DNA of 24,976 nt, taken from assembly GCF_000611645.1 (NCBI RefSeq), contig NW_014013366.1, forward strand, positions 1-24,976. Direction: 5' to 3'. Below the pieces are notes generated by a model. That model saw only the letters and a program-made list of their open reading frames with translations, was not told the DNA's origin and did no database searches. The translations under genes were made by a program, and so were the position numbers. This stretch comes from Monoraphidium neglectum (lineage: Eukaryota; Chlorophyta; Chlorophyceae; Sphaeropleales; Selenastraceae). This document shows positions 10,811-21,300 of the stretch, piece by piece; the stretch's first letter is position 1; the number at the start of each line of letters is the position of its first letter.

Positions 10811-11746
10811 GAGGCGAAGGCAAAAGGGGCATGAGGCAACCGCCCGCAACCTTGCGCGCTAAGATTCCGCTGCACTAGCGGCACCACGTGTGGAGGGGTA
10901 GGTCGGCGGGCACGCGCGGCTGCATCGATGCAACCTTGATTAAAAACGAGTGACTGCGTATGTCAGTGAGACAAGGCAATTATTTTGCTACTTCTACCTA
11001 CGTGCTTTAGGCTTCAATGATTGCCTGTTGATGAACTTAAGCAAATAATTCTTGTTTGCACGCGGCTGAGGCCAAAACATTTGAAGGGAAGACAATCAAT
11101 TAGGCCTGGTTTGCGTACAGGGGGTGAGGTATGAGCAGTCAAAAACGGTTGCAGCTAGATCCTGAGGTCACTGCTGGGGCACCTGGGGTTTGCAAGCAGT
11201 TGCAATTGCACGCGTGCGCACGTGTGCGCAGGTGTGGCGTGCTTGCGTTATTGGCAAGATTGTGGGTGGCTGACCAGGCATGGGCTCAGCCACCCAGGCA
11301 AAGCCCTGTGGCAGGAAGTCGAGTCAGCATTTCGCAACACCTGCTGCCAAAGCTGGCAAAATCAGGGCGATGGAAGTGCCCTCAACGCCAGACCGTGATG
11401 ACATCAGACTCTAATTGAAGTGCCCTGTGGGCCGAATGCAACTGGGCCAAGCGCAAGTGAGTGAACCCTGTTTTATTGATTGAAGATCAAATTATAAAGG
11501 AGAAGAAGCGCAGCGATAAATGAGACAAAGGCTGCAAAATAACACACGGGTTTTTTGTTAGCGGGCTGAGGCCCGATGCAGCCAGACGCCGCTGCCTTTG
11601 CCATTGCTGCGCGCCAGCTAACGCTAGCAACCGGTGCGCACGTGCGGCCTGCCATCAACTGCCCGGCCGCCCAGGGCTGCTGTTGCGCAGCTTATGCAGG
11701 GGGAGAGCTGGCTGAACGGCCGAGCCGTCAGACTCGTGCAGACCGT

Positions 11747-14700
11747 TCACGCACCCAGCTGCGGGGCAAAGTCGTCGCCATTGGTGGGTCCTCGTGCAGG
11801 CGACGCGCTGGTCCCCTTGCGTGCCGCCCACTCTGTCACCGTCTTGTTGGGGGTGCCATAAGCAAGTGCGTAGACGGTGGCGACGCAGACGGCGCCGCCG
11901 AACCAGTTGCCGAGGGTGGTGGGCAGCAGGGTGCCAACCGCCAGGTCGTATGCAGTCAGGCTGGGGTGGCCCAGGGCAATCGCAAGGGGCAGGAGGTACA
12001 TGTCTGCGATTGCAAGGAGTTTGCGCAGGGAAGAAGGGGGACATAACTGAATTAGTGGTGGGGCAGTGATATATGATGACTTGCTCTCCCAAGTGGGGGG
12101 GGGGGCGAAGGCACCAGGATTGCAACAAGCTCAATGCAGGGACCCGTCACGTTTGAGGGACTGCCGGGGTCAACATGCGCCGCCGGCACGGGCAGGCTGT
12201 AGCAACACCAGGATGAGGCTGGGTCAGAAATAGATTTAGGCTGCATGAGCCGGGATCAGCAATTTCGTGGATGTGACCAAGCAAGCGAGACAGCAAAAGC
12301 TGATGAGCTTATGCATGCACCTGCAACGACGTGCTCGCAGCCCAGCATGACGAAAGCGCTGACGGGCAGGCTGTGCAGTGGTCACAGGGTAGGTGGTGGT
12401 GGTGGTGGTGGTGGTGGTGGTGGTGGTGGTGGTGGTGATGGTGGTGGCGGCGGCGGCAGCGACGGTGGTGTACACCACCACATGTGCTTGTTGGTCTTAC
12501 GCAGGCCAGTGCCGAATGTGTGTGCAGGTTGTGATGCTCAGGTCCTTGTCTCTCACGCGCATGTGTCACGTTCAAGCAAATGCACACGCATAATTTTGCA
12601 ATATCATAATGGTGCCCACATCTCTGGTGTTCACATTGCAACCCCATGCTCACCAAATTGCAAAAAACTTTCCGGTCATGTCTCGCGCCGCGTTGGCCTG
12701 CCACGAGGCAATGCAGACCAGCCAGTTGCACAGCACGCCTAGCACAAAGCACCCGCCAAAGCTGTGGTGAGCCTTAGAGGGTGGGGCCCAGAGGTTCATG
12801 GCGGGTGATGTTTAGATCGTTGGGCAGATGTGAATAGCAGTTATTGCATGAGCTACGTACCTGCCCAAGCGCAGGAGCAGCAGGCCTTCCATCAGCTAGC
12901 TGGTGGGAGGCGGCGCTGCACAAGGATGACTTCCACCTCAAATTGTACATGGGCAGGTTTCCACCACATTCACTTTTGTAATGTCAAATTGTGTATTCAT
13001 TTAAAGCAGCCAAAAATTCCTGTCAAGCAGACTCGCTTTCATTATTTGGGGTTCAGTGGTCATGTTGTGTAAGCCCGTGCTGGCTGCACCGTCTCACCTT
13101 CCTGGTGCCCAAGAAGATGGTGTACGCGTCTCGCCCGTCAAACGCCCCAGACACCACCATCAAGGCCACAAAGGTGGCGGTGCCCACGAAATTGCCGACC
13201 CAGGACGTCACCCACAGCCTGCCGGCAGGGGGGAGGGTGACGGTTGAGCCAGAGGCAAAGAGCCCAAGGAGCGGCATTCAGCAGGTGGTGCGGCAAGGTA
13301 CCGTAGGCGAAGTGGTCCCTCTCAGAAGCGCAGCACTTTCAACAGACAGGGTCGCCACAGAGCGTCACCATTCGCGATTGCAAGGGCGAAACTGGGGCAC
13401 GCAATAGGCGCCTGAGGGCCCAACGGCCGCAAAGCAGCCCAACACTTTCAAAGCAATGTGTTACGTACAGTACTGCCTGTTGGGGGACATTCCCACCTGA
13501 TGCAGTCAAGGGCCGTGGCGCGGCCCTCCCACCAGGCTGTGGCCATGTAGGCGCAGTTGCTGGAGAACAGCTCGCCGCCGCAGATGAAGATGAAGGTGAA
13601 GGCTGCTGATCGTTGGATGGGGGGAGGGGGTATTGAGGGCAGGGAATGCGAGGGAAGGAGCCGTGGTTGGGAGTGGCTTGTAATGAGGTCTGTTTGGTGG
13701 TTGTTGGCAAGCCTAATACTCCACAAAACTGGGAATTTGCCCGGACTCCTGCACAACCAAACAAATCCCCGTTTTGAAGGGGGAACGCCCAGCCCAAGTG
13801 TGCAATAGTGAGGATGTTGAGGCTGTGCATGCGTATACCAAAGCGGGTCAATATGGTCAACAGAGAGCTGACAGCAGGCCAAACCTGCCAGCAGACACCC
13901 GTAGTTTTTCCAGCGGACAGACCTGTGGGGTAGCCCAAGACGAGGTTGAACAAGCCGGGGCGCTGCTGCAGGATGTCCATGCCAATGTTGCCGCCGATCT
14001 GGGAAAGGTGGGGGCGGCGAATGATGCAATGACTGAGATTCAACGCAAACAATGGGGCAACCGCGGGGTGGCGGTCGATAGCCAGAGCTTCTAAATTGCG
14101 CTGATACATGATTGTTGGCGTGGTTGGCGTGATGCAGGTGGTCGTAGTGGCAGCACATGCACGCACGCGTGTACCGGCGGCCTTGACCTCTGCACAGGTT
14201 TCGAAAGCCCGCGTGCTCTGGCCCAAGGGGGCCGGGTATGCAAATGCTCAAGCAACCCAGCTCCCCTGCCACTCGCATGGGTGTGAATCCAGACATTGAC
14301 CAGGCTAGTAGGCAGCAGCTGAGGCGCGATCTGCTCAGAAACGCGTGACAGCGCACCAGCAGGGTGATTGAAAAGCCAAACCCAACGTAGCAGCCGGCGA
14401 TCACTGCCAGCATGACCAGCTTCAGCATGCTGTGGCGGGCCTTCTCCTCGCCTGCAAGTTGCCAGTCAGCACGCTGAGGTCGCTCAGAGTTTTGGTTGGC
14501 TTGCATTGATAGGCATGGCGTAGGGCGTCAGCTGATGGTGCTGCCACCGCCGCCGCAGCCCCAACAAAGAATTGTGGCAGCCCCTATATAGATATATCAC
14601 AAATTGACAGGGGGCGCAGCCGCAAGCACAGCAGGTGTCCCCCTGTTGTGGCTTGGGTGGGGTGGGGGCGAATCATTGTGCGAGCTCACAGAACTAGAGT

Positions 14701-15014
14701 GCAATTGTACTCAAGCAAGTGTGCAGGCTCAGGGGAGGTCATGGGCGCCAGCCAGGGCGCAGCCGCGCCCCATCACCTCGGCGTGCGTAATGGGTGTAAA
14801 TCTCTTGTGGTGAAAGGATGAGCGCCCCTCTGCGGGGCCTGTCCAACAGTGGTGATTGTATCGTGAAGCTGCTGTGGCGGCAGCCATGGCAGTCACTGCC
14901 ACAGCAACAGTTGCTGTGCCGGTGGTGCGGTGGCGCGAGGCAGGGCGGCAGCTGAGGCTCTGCAGCCTTAGAGACTGTGGCGCCATGTGAAGCCCGAACA
15001 GATTTGGAGTGCAT
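11747..15014 (-). CDS. Formate/nitrite transporter family channel FNT-2, eight exons, complete
   Basis: Exons on the minus strand: 15014-14777, 14451-14357, 13998-13923, 13602-13497, 13218-13098, 12772-12654, 12370-12321 and 12003-11747, giving 353 residues. It has the same fold and likely role as FNT-1: a six-helix membrane channel for formate, nitrite or a related anion. The N-terminal 79 residues are Cys- and His-rich and end in ILSPQEIYTHYARR. GEEKAR follows, then IGGNIGMDIL, then the signature region CGGELFSSN with S150 at the FocA Thr91 position, CNWLVCIA, GCEHVVAD with pore H265 and D269, and TTLGNWFGG. The C-terminus ends PQLGA. Exon 4 is nearly identical to that of FNT-1 while most other exons are closer to FNT-3. 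The start at 15014 is the only ATG that suits the frame. Intron 6 carries a GGT microsatellite next to its acceptor. Confidence 0.91.
12392..12436. repeat. (GGT)15 microsatellite in FNT-2 intron 6
   Basis: Fifteen perfect GGT units on the plus strand, followed by impure GGT/GGC. On the coding strand this is (ACC)15. It ends about 20 bases before the intron 6 acceptor (exon 7 begins at 12370), so it takes the place of the pyrimidine tract. It gives a spurious poly-His frame on the minus strand. Confidence 0.95.
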
Positions 15015-15131
15015 TGGGCCAATCCCTGGTGTTGCTGCAGGGTGCAGTGGCCTGCGTACAAGGTGAAGGCGTGATTGGAGAGATTAGATTGCAGGATTCA
15101 GGCTGACCCAGCCCCCAAATGGTCGCACCAA

Positions 15132-15145
15132 TTGGTTGCAACCAA
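15132..15145. promoter_or_regulatory. Palindrome in the FNT-2 proximal upstream region
   Basis: TTGGTTGCAACCAA is a perfect 14-base palindrome about 120 bases upstream of the FNT-2 ATG, overlapping CCAATTGG at 15128-15135 and continuing into CCAAGGTAG. It is placed where a dimeric regulator might bind, but no equivalent was found at the same distance upstream of FNT-1 or FNT-3. Confidence 0.3.
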
Positions 15146-15289
15146 GGTAGTTAGTGAGGGAGCGAGCCGGGAAGATTTGCGGAAGTTTTGATGGTGACGA
15201 GAGGGGCAGGGCGGGAAGAGACGGGCTAAGAAGATAGTTTGCTGGTAGTAGTGCTGTCACCGCCCTACGACCAGCAGGCTGCGAATTCA

Positions 15290-15347
15290 GGGTGCAGCGC
15301 CCAAGGCGGTGTACCGTACCGTAGGGCGACTCGTTAGTTTGGAAGCA
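15290..15347 (-). promoter_or_regulatory. Conserved upstream element of FNT-2 (two-block)
   Basis: Block 1, GGGTGCAGCGCCCAAGGCG (15290-15308), is identical over 19 bases to the block upstream of FNT-3. Block 2 begins CGACTCGTT (15327-15335) and ends GGAAGCA. The element lies about 275-335 bases upstream of the FNT-2 ATG. Identity this long in otherwise diverged flanks suggests a promoter core, transcription-start region or 5' leader under constraint. A 23-codon open frame on the minus strand (15287-15358) spans it. Confidence 0.55.
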
Positions 15348-15931
15348 GTGCTAAGCATGCCGTCCTGCCGCGCCACACGCCATCGTGTGACTTACATTTA
15401 ATCAAGCCGTGTTTGAGCCTGTTCACAGCTCGGTCGTTGCAGGCGAGCTTCGTGGACGACGTGCGAATCTCGCGCAGCCGCCTTCGAACTTATGACTGTC
15501 GACAGACCTAGAACAAATGCATGAGTAAACACAGATTTTTAATTGCATCTTTTGTGAAGTGTCGCTGGACAAAGCGCGATTCACCACCAGCTTCGCAGGC
15601 GGTTGCTCTGAAACCCCAGTCTGTCCAAGGTAGCCCTTGCAATGCAGCCGCTCATTTTGCTTGAAGCTCGTATGAAGCTGCAAGACCATATAGCACTGTG
15701 CTCTTACCTGCGCGGGGGTCTGCTATTCAAGCTTGAACCATGCGTATACGTCGCGCCTATTTTGCAGGCAGGCGAAAGCTGGTCAACCAAGAGTGGGATG
15801 ATGTGATGGACAGTGTTGAGGGGCGACATCGGGACCAAACAAGACATGCTCGCACACAAAATTGCCTTGACAGCCGAATATAATTAAGTTGCAGTATGCT
15901 GTGGCTGGTTTGCGTTTTCCTAGTCCTCTCG

Positions 15932-15969
15932 TTTGGTGAGCCGAGATTCTTATTGCTTGGCTCACCAAA
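15932..15969. repeat. 11-base perfect hairpin
   Basis: TTTGGTGAGCC (15932-15942) and GGCTCACCAAA (15959-15969) form a perfect stem with a 16-base loop. TTGCTTGGCT within it recurs about 55 bases to the right (16007-16016). No gene boundary is close by, so a role as terminator or small RNA hairpin is unsupported; it could be a relic of a small inverted-repeat element. Confidence 0.5.
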
Positions 15970-18339
15970 TTGTGAGCCAGAACCCTGCATGGCGGGCCGA
16001 ATCCGTGTTGCTTGGCTGCAGCTGGTTTGAGTGCGTTGGTTCTCATCAGCCAAGGTGGGAGCTTGCATGTCCTATCGTATGGTACGCGTGAAGCCCATGC
16101 GTGGCAGCGAGTGTGTGAACCGCAGCTGCGGCAACACAATCGCTTTGCCCAAACGCCTTGCAGGCGAGCGGGTCGGCTTGGATGGCTGCTGCCACTCCTT
16201 ACAGGTGGGAAAGGAAAGGTGCTGCCAGCCCTAGGCATTGGGGTCTACAACAGGCTTGCATGGCAAGGTCGGGGTCTGTCCAGCTGCTGGGTTTCTGATG
16301 TCTGCCAGCTGTAGGCCTTGCTGAGCTGTGTCAACCTCAGTGGCGCTGCAGGGGTAGATGGTCTGAATGACTCATTTATGATTATGTCATCAGTAGTATT
16401 ACACTGGGTGTCGGGGCTTGTCTGTGTTTGATTATTGCCAGCAGAGCGCATGCCAGACATTGGAGTCAACTGTGGGGGTCATGAGTCGTACGTGGCTGTA
16501 TTACTGCATCGGGCAGCCTGGCCTCAGACCCCACCCTGCTGCGCCTGCAGCATGACGACAGTTGCAGTATGCAATGTGTAATCCACAGTGCAGGGGTGCT
16601 GTGTCGCAATTTGCTGTGCGTGCGTACACACATTATTCTGTGTCAATAATCGGCTTCATATTTTTATTGACCATCAGCTATGCTTTGCCAACGGGTCAAT
16701 CATCCGGCTGGTTTACATCATCCTTGGCGAGCATGCAACCAGGAAAATCACTGCTCACACGTGACAATCACACACATTGCAAGCCCTAAAACTGACAATT
16801 TTGTTGATCATGTGCTGGGCCAAAAGAATTGGATCAAGCAACAACTGCAATCAGATCGCACTATGCATGTATATGCGTGCGTTGTACCTGATGTCACCCA
16901 TAAACTGAACCTGTGAGAGCAGCTGAACGCACAACGGCCAGCCACGCTGGCTGGCAGCGCCAACCGCATCACAGAAGTATGTATGATGGGTTCGGTCGGG
17001 GCCTCCTGGGACCTCTCCTCGTGCAGGCAATTGAGAGCTGCAGGTGCATGCATGCAGCGCTGCCGCCGCTTCCACCAGACAAATGCTGCGAAGTGGCGCG
17101 GAGCGCCGTGCCCGCCGGCCCGGGTCTGGTCAGAATTAGCTGGTGGGTGGCGCAAGTCGGGCATGCAAGCCAGAATCTCGAGGTGACAACAAGAAGTCTG
17201 TGGAAACCGTGGGTACAGCCGGGCGGTTGCCTGCTGTATATGTGCTGCGTGTCCCCTACAACGCCTCCTTGCTCTAGGGGGTGGATGGGCCATACAACCA
17301 CGGCCTGGTGGGGTGAAAAGAGGGCAGGCATGCAGCTCTGCGGCATATCACGCAAAAGGGGGAAAATTGTGAGGCCTGCAGGTGCCAGCTGACCTCATTA
17401 TTATGTGAGGCGGCGCTAGCTGGCATCGATTGTGCATGGGGGCGCCGAACAGGTCAACAGCCACAAGGGGTTGCCAACCCAGCAGCAAGACACAATGTGC
17501 GTGCCCGCCTAAAGCACTTGGGAGCCGTAGTGCAACTGCGGGCGATCAACCAAAGCTGCAGCGTGCGTGCTGGTGCGCGAGCCTGCCTCGAAAGGGGTGG
17601 CAGACGCATGGAGCGGCACGGGGCGACGAAAAGCGTCAGGCATGTGCTCTTGCACCTTGCCACATTTTGACAATTCTTGTCCGGCAGATGCCTGGCGGAC
17701 TGTGCTCACTTTGCACACCTCGATCTCTCGCCACACCCGAGTACATCCGCTAGCGGTTGTTCAACAGGCATGGAGCCGAACACTGTACAAACAGAGCATG
17801 CTGCGTGTGGCCTCACACGCACAGCGCAGCGAAGCTAGCCACCTGAAACACAAACAGGCAGACTGAGCGTAGGGCCGAGTGTGCCTCTCTCAATGAGAGC
17901 CCACTTGCAGTAGTGGGCTGGCGCGCGTCATGCGACGCGGGGCGAACAAGCAATGTGGTCGGTTGTTGACAACACAGCGCGGCGGCCGTTTTGCTGCGAT
18001 GCCTGTAAAAGAGCCGGCACAGCAACACGAAGCCCGAGAGTGAAAACATGTGATGCCGAGAGAAAATGTACACAGGGTGACCGCCTCGATGCCAGTCCGC
18101 TGTGACAGGCGGCCGCATCGGGGTTGCCCTGTAAGACCTCAGTGAGGTCAGTTTATCTACAAAAGACTGCAAAGTGGTAGGGCGAGGACTGGTCAAAACG
18201 GGTCAACTGCAGCGCGACACGCGGCGCTGGGAGCCGCGGACGGCGGATCACACCTTGTCCGCCGCGCACCCACGCCGCCGGTGCGGCGGCGTGAGAGGCG
18301 GGGCTGGGGGTGCAGAATGCAGGGATGCGCGGAGTCCGC

Positions 18340-21300
18340 TTACACTCTCAGCTGCGGGTTGGCAAAGCCATCCGCCTTGAAGCCGGCGCCGCCCTTCGAC
18401 ACACCCCCATCTGCACCATCCCTGCGAGCCTTGCGTGCCGCCCACTCTGTCACCGTCTTGTTGGGGGTGCCGTAAGCAAACGCGTAGACGGTGGCGACGC
18501 AGACGGCGCCGCCGAACCAATTCCCGAGGGTGGTGGGCAGGAGGGTGCCTATTGCTACGTCAAACGCAGTCAGGCTGGGGTGGCCCAGGGCGATGGAGAG
18601 GGGCAGCAGGTACATGTCTGCGGTTGCAGGGAGTGGTTGGTTGCGTGTGAGTGTGTGTGCGTGGGGAGGGGGCAGCAAATGGGCAGGATAGATCAGAGGG
18701 AAGAATAGTGTGGCAGCAGCAGCGCGGCTGCCAAGGGTGAGCGGGCTCAGTTGCGAAGGGAGGGGGACAAGATTTACAGCGCGGTGGCGTGGCGCCAGGT
18801 GCTCCTCTGCAAGAACGAAGGCACGTGCCACGACACGGCCTTTGAGGGCCTGTCCCGCTTGCCCAAGACGCGACATGCACAAGGCATTCAGATAAAGACC
18901 AGGGTGTTGCGGCAGCAACTCCCTGCCGGCACCATGATGGGTGTGCTTTGCACGCGGTGGGTCTCCTGAGCCAGGGGCAAGGACTGCATGCAACTGTCAT
19001 CATCGCCCACCTGCGACGATGTGTTCGCAGCCCAGCATGACAAAGGCGCTGATGGGCAGCCTGGGGATTGTGAGGGCAGGGTTTGGTGTTTTGGCGAGGG
19101 TGAGCGGTTAGGGCGCAGGTAGGGATGCAAAGCTAGGGTGTCGTTCTGAGTCGGCCACGTGTGTGTAGGCGCCGAATCAGCGGACATGTCATTGAGGTCT
19201 GGACCAATTTAGGTAGAGGAACCCACGCAGGGACGCAGCAGTTTCAGAATTCTAGTGCGAAATTTGACTGTTCAAACAGAAATGTTGGGCCGCGACTCAC
19301 CAGATGGCGATGAACTTTCCGGTCATGTCCTGCGCGGCGTTGGCCTGCCACGTTGCGATGCAAACCAGCCAGTTGCACAGCACCCCCAGCACAAAGCAAG
19401 CGCCAAAGCCGTGGTGGGTCTGGGCGGGTGTGGTGCAGGAGAGCGTGGGTGTCAGAGAAAGGAGGCGAGCCATTTGTGCGGTGGCCCTTCAACCAGCTGC
19501 ATCGCTGACTGCTCAGTCTTAATGCAAAACGGGCTGCCACCTTGACAATAAAGCATGCTTGCGACTCAGAAGGAGATCACTTACTGCCATCAATCAGCCA
19601 GCCCTTCTCCCTCAAATGCATCACACGCACAACAGATTGAGCAGGTTCTGCTGATTCTGCAGCCCCACCTGCATGCCGCCTTTACTGGCCAGCACACTGT
19701 TGTTGGGTTTGTGAAATACTCGTTCCCCGACTTGCTATCACAGTACAGTCCAAAACAAACGTCCTCAGCCTCCGCCCGGGCAGCTTCTCCCCACCTTCTT
19801 GGTGGCCAGGATCATCGCGTAAGCATCCTTCCCATCAAACGCCCCAGAGGCCACCATGAGGCCGACGAATATGGCCGTGCCAACAAAGTTGCCGACCCAT
19901 GACACGACCCACAACCTGTGGAGGATGGAAGGCGGGGTGTCGGTGTTGCAGCGCTCTGATCCGCAACACAAGCTGCTTGTGTTGAGCGGGGCAAGAAGGT
20001 GAGGGATGCAGGCAACTGCAGCACTCAAGGTGGTGTGCACACAGGATGTTGGAGCTGCGCCACAGACGCCCTGTGTTGTCGGACAACACAGCGAGTCCGC
20101 GCCTGCAGCATTTACATGGGGGGGATGGCGTAGGGCTGCGTACAAGGGGCCGGCCGCACAGCGCGTCGCTCTGTCGTGCATAGGAATATAGGCGGACACT
20201 CCCACCTGATGCAGGCGCCCGCCGTGGCGCGGCCCTCCCACCACGCGGCGGCCATATACGCGCACAGGCTGGTGAACAGCTCGCCGCCGCAGATTACGAT
20301 GAAAGTGAAGCCTGCCAATGTTTTCAATTTGTATTCACGGGGGCCCAATGGGGTCGGGGCAGGCGTGCGCTTGTGGTGTTTGACCAGGTCAAACCCAGCG
20401 GCTGCAAGCTGGTGGCGGAAAGCAAAAGAACCCGCCCTGCAAACAAGCAGTGCTGGTGGATCTGTCGCTGCTAATATCTCAGGTCAACCAGGCAAGACAA
20501 GAGGCCTGCACATGCTTTACTGGCATTACAGTGCTGGTTCAGATGCTCCATGCCAGGCCCGACCTGTGGGGAAGCCGATGGCGCCAAAGACGAGGTTGAA
20601 AAGCCCGGGGCGCTCCTTCAGGATGTCCATCCCAATGTTGCCGCCGATCTGGTGATTTGCGGGGATGAAATGCGTTGTGATAGCGCAGGACGAGCAAGCA
20701 GGGCTGGATGTGCTTTGGAGGATAAAGGGAACGCAGCAGTGCGCGTCGTAGGTTGCGGATTGGTGAACCAAGGGGATGCGCGTCGCAGACGAGCAGAGGG
20801 GAACCCACAATGATAATTGCCCGCCTCTGGCCCGTCCATGCACTGCCATGCATGTGAAGAGGGCCAAGCAATTCCACCGGCAGCCGATTGAGAGGTGCGG
20901 GCCATCAACCAGGAGGGCTGGAGCGGGTGTCATCCAATGCCCGCACCAGCAGGCAGATTGAGAAGCCAAAACCGACGTAGCAGCCGGCGATGACAGTCAG
21001 CATGGCCAGCTTCAGCCAGCCCAGCCGGGCCTTCTCCTCGCCTAGGATGTGTTGCAAGGGGCAAGCCAGCCGCGGGCGCGTCATGCGTGAGGAACACCAG
21101 CTGTTAGTGGATAGCGTGCCAGGTGGTCTGCGGTGGCTGCGAGGTTTTAGGCCTCCTGTCGTGAGGCACAGGTTGTAGGTGGGAAACGGGGCGCATGCGG
21201 CGCGCCTCAGGGAGGGGCGCTTCCGCAGGCAAATGGAAGGAGGGCAGACAGTCCTGAGGGCTGGACCAGGTTAGCCGAGGCAGGAGTGCGCCGCAGGGGT

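Larger units (their letters stand above)
9300..11746. other. Spacer between FNT-1 (5' side) and FNT-2 (3' side)
   Basis: This holds the promoter and 5' untranslated region of FNT-1 at its left and the 3' untranslated region of FNT-2 at its right. Contents I can support are the conserved upstream element at 9578-9745, a 20-base inverted repeat at 10038-10057 and repeat copy B at 10637-10810. TTACA (TGTAA on the minus strand) occurs near 10476 and 10627, 1.1-1.3 kb past the FNT-2 stop; whether either is a polyadenylation signal is uncertain. No open frame has recognisable similarity. Confidence 0.5.
15015..18339. other. Spacer between FNT-2 (5' side) and FNT-3 (3' side)
   Basis: It contains the FNT-2 upstream region at the left and the FNT-3 3' region at the right. 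Supported contents are a 14-base palindrome at 15132-15145, the conserved two-block element at 15290-15347 and a hairpin at 15932-15969. The middle (about 16000-18100) is compositionally mixed with several open frames of 60-160 codons, none showing a recognisable domain, consistent splice structure or similarity to the FNT exons. I see no remnant FNT copy here. Confidence 0.5.

Noticed and set aside
10640..10860. Repeat copy B as a degenerate FNT exon 6
   Set aside because: The minus-strand peptide has a CxxLI-C-LA pattern reminiscent of CNWLVCIA, but the alignment needs many gaps and neighbouring residues do not match.
11473..11658. 61-codon minus-strand frame ending in a hydrophobic segment, just 3' of FNT-2
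   Set aside because: It could suggest a tail-anchored small protein, but it lies in the probable FNT-2 3' untranslated region, is AT-rich and has no counterpart after FNT-1 or FNT-3.
12309..12752. Minus-strand frame with a poly-histidine run
   Set aside because: Translation of the (ACC)15 repeat in FNT-2 intron 6, out of frame with the conserved exons 6 and 7.
18340..18993. Long minus-strand frame joining FNT-3 intron 7 and exon 8
   Set aside because: Read-through from exon 7 into the intron meets an in-frame TGA within a few codons, so the open intron cannot be a retained coding segment in the FNT-3 frame.
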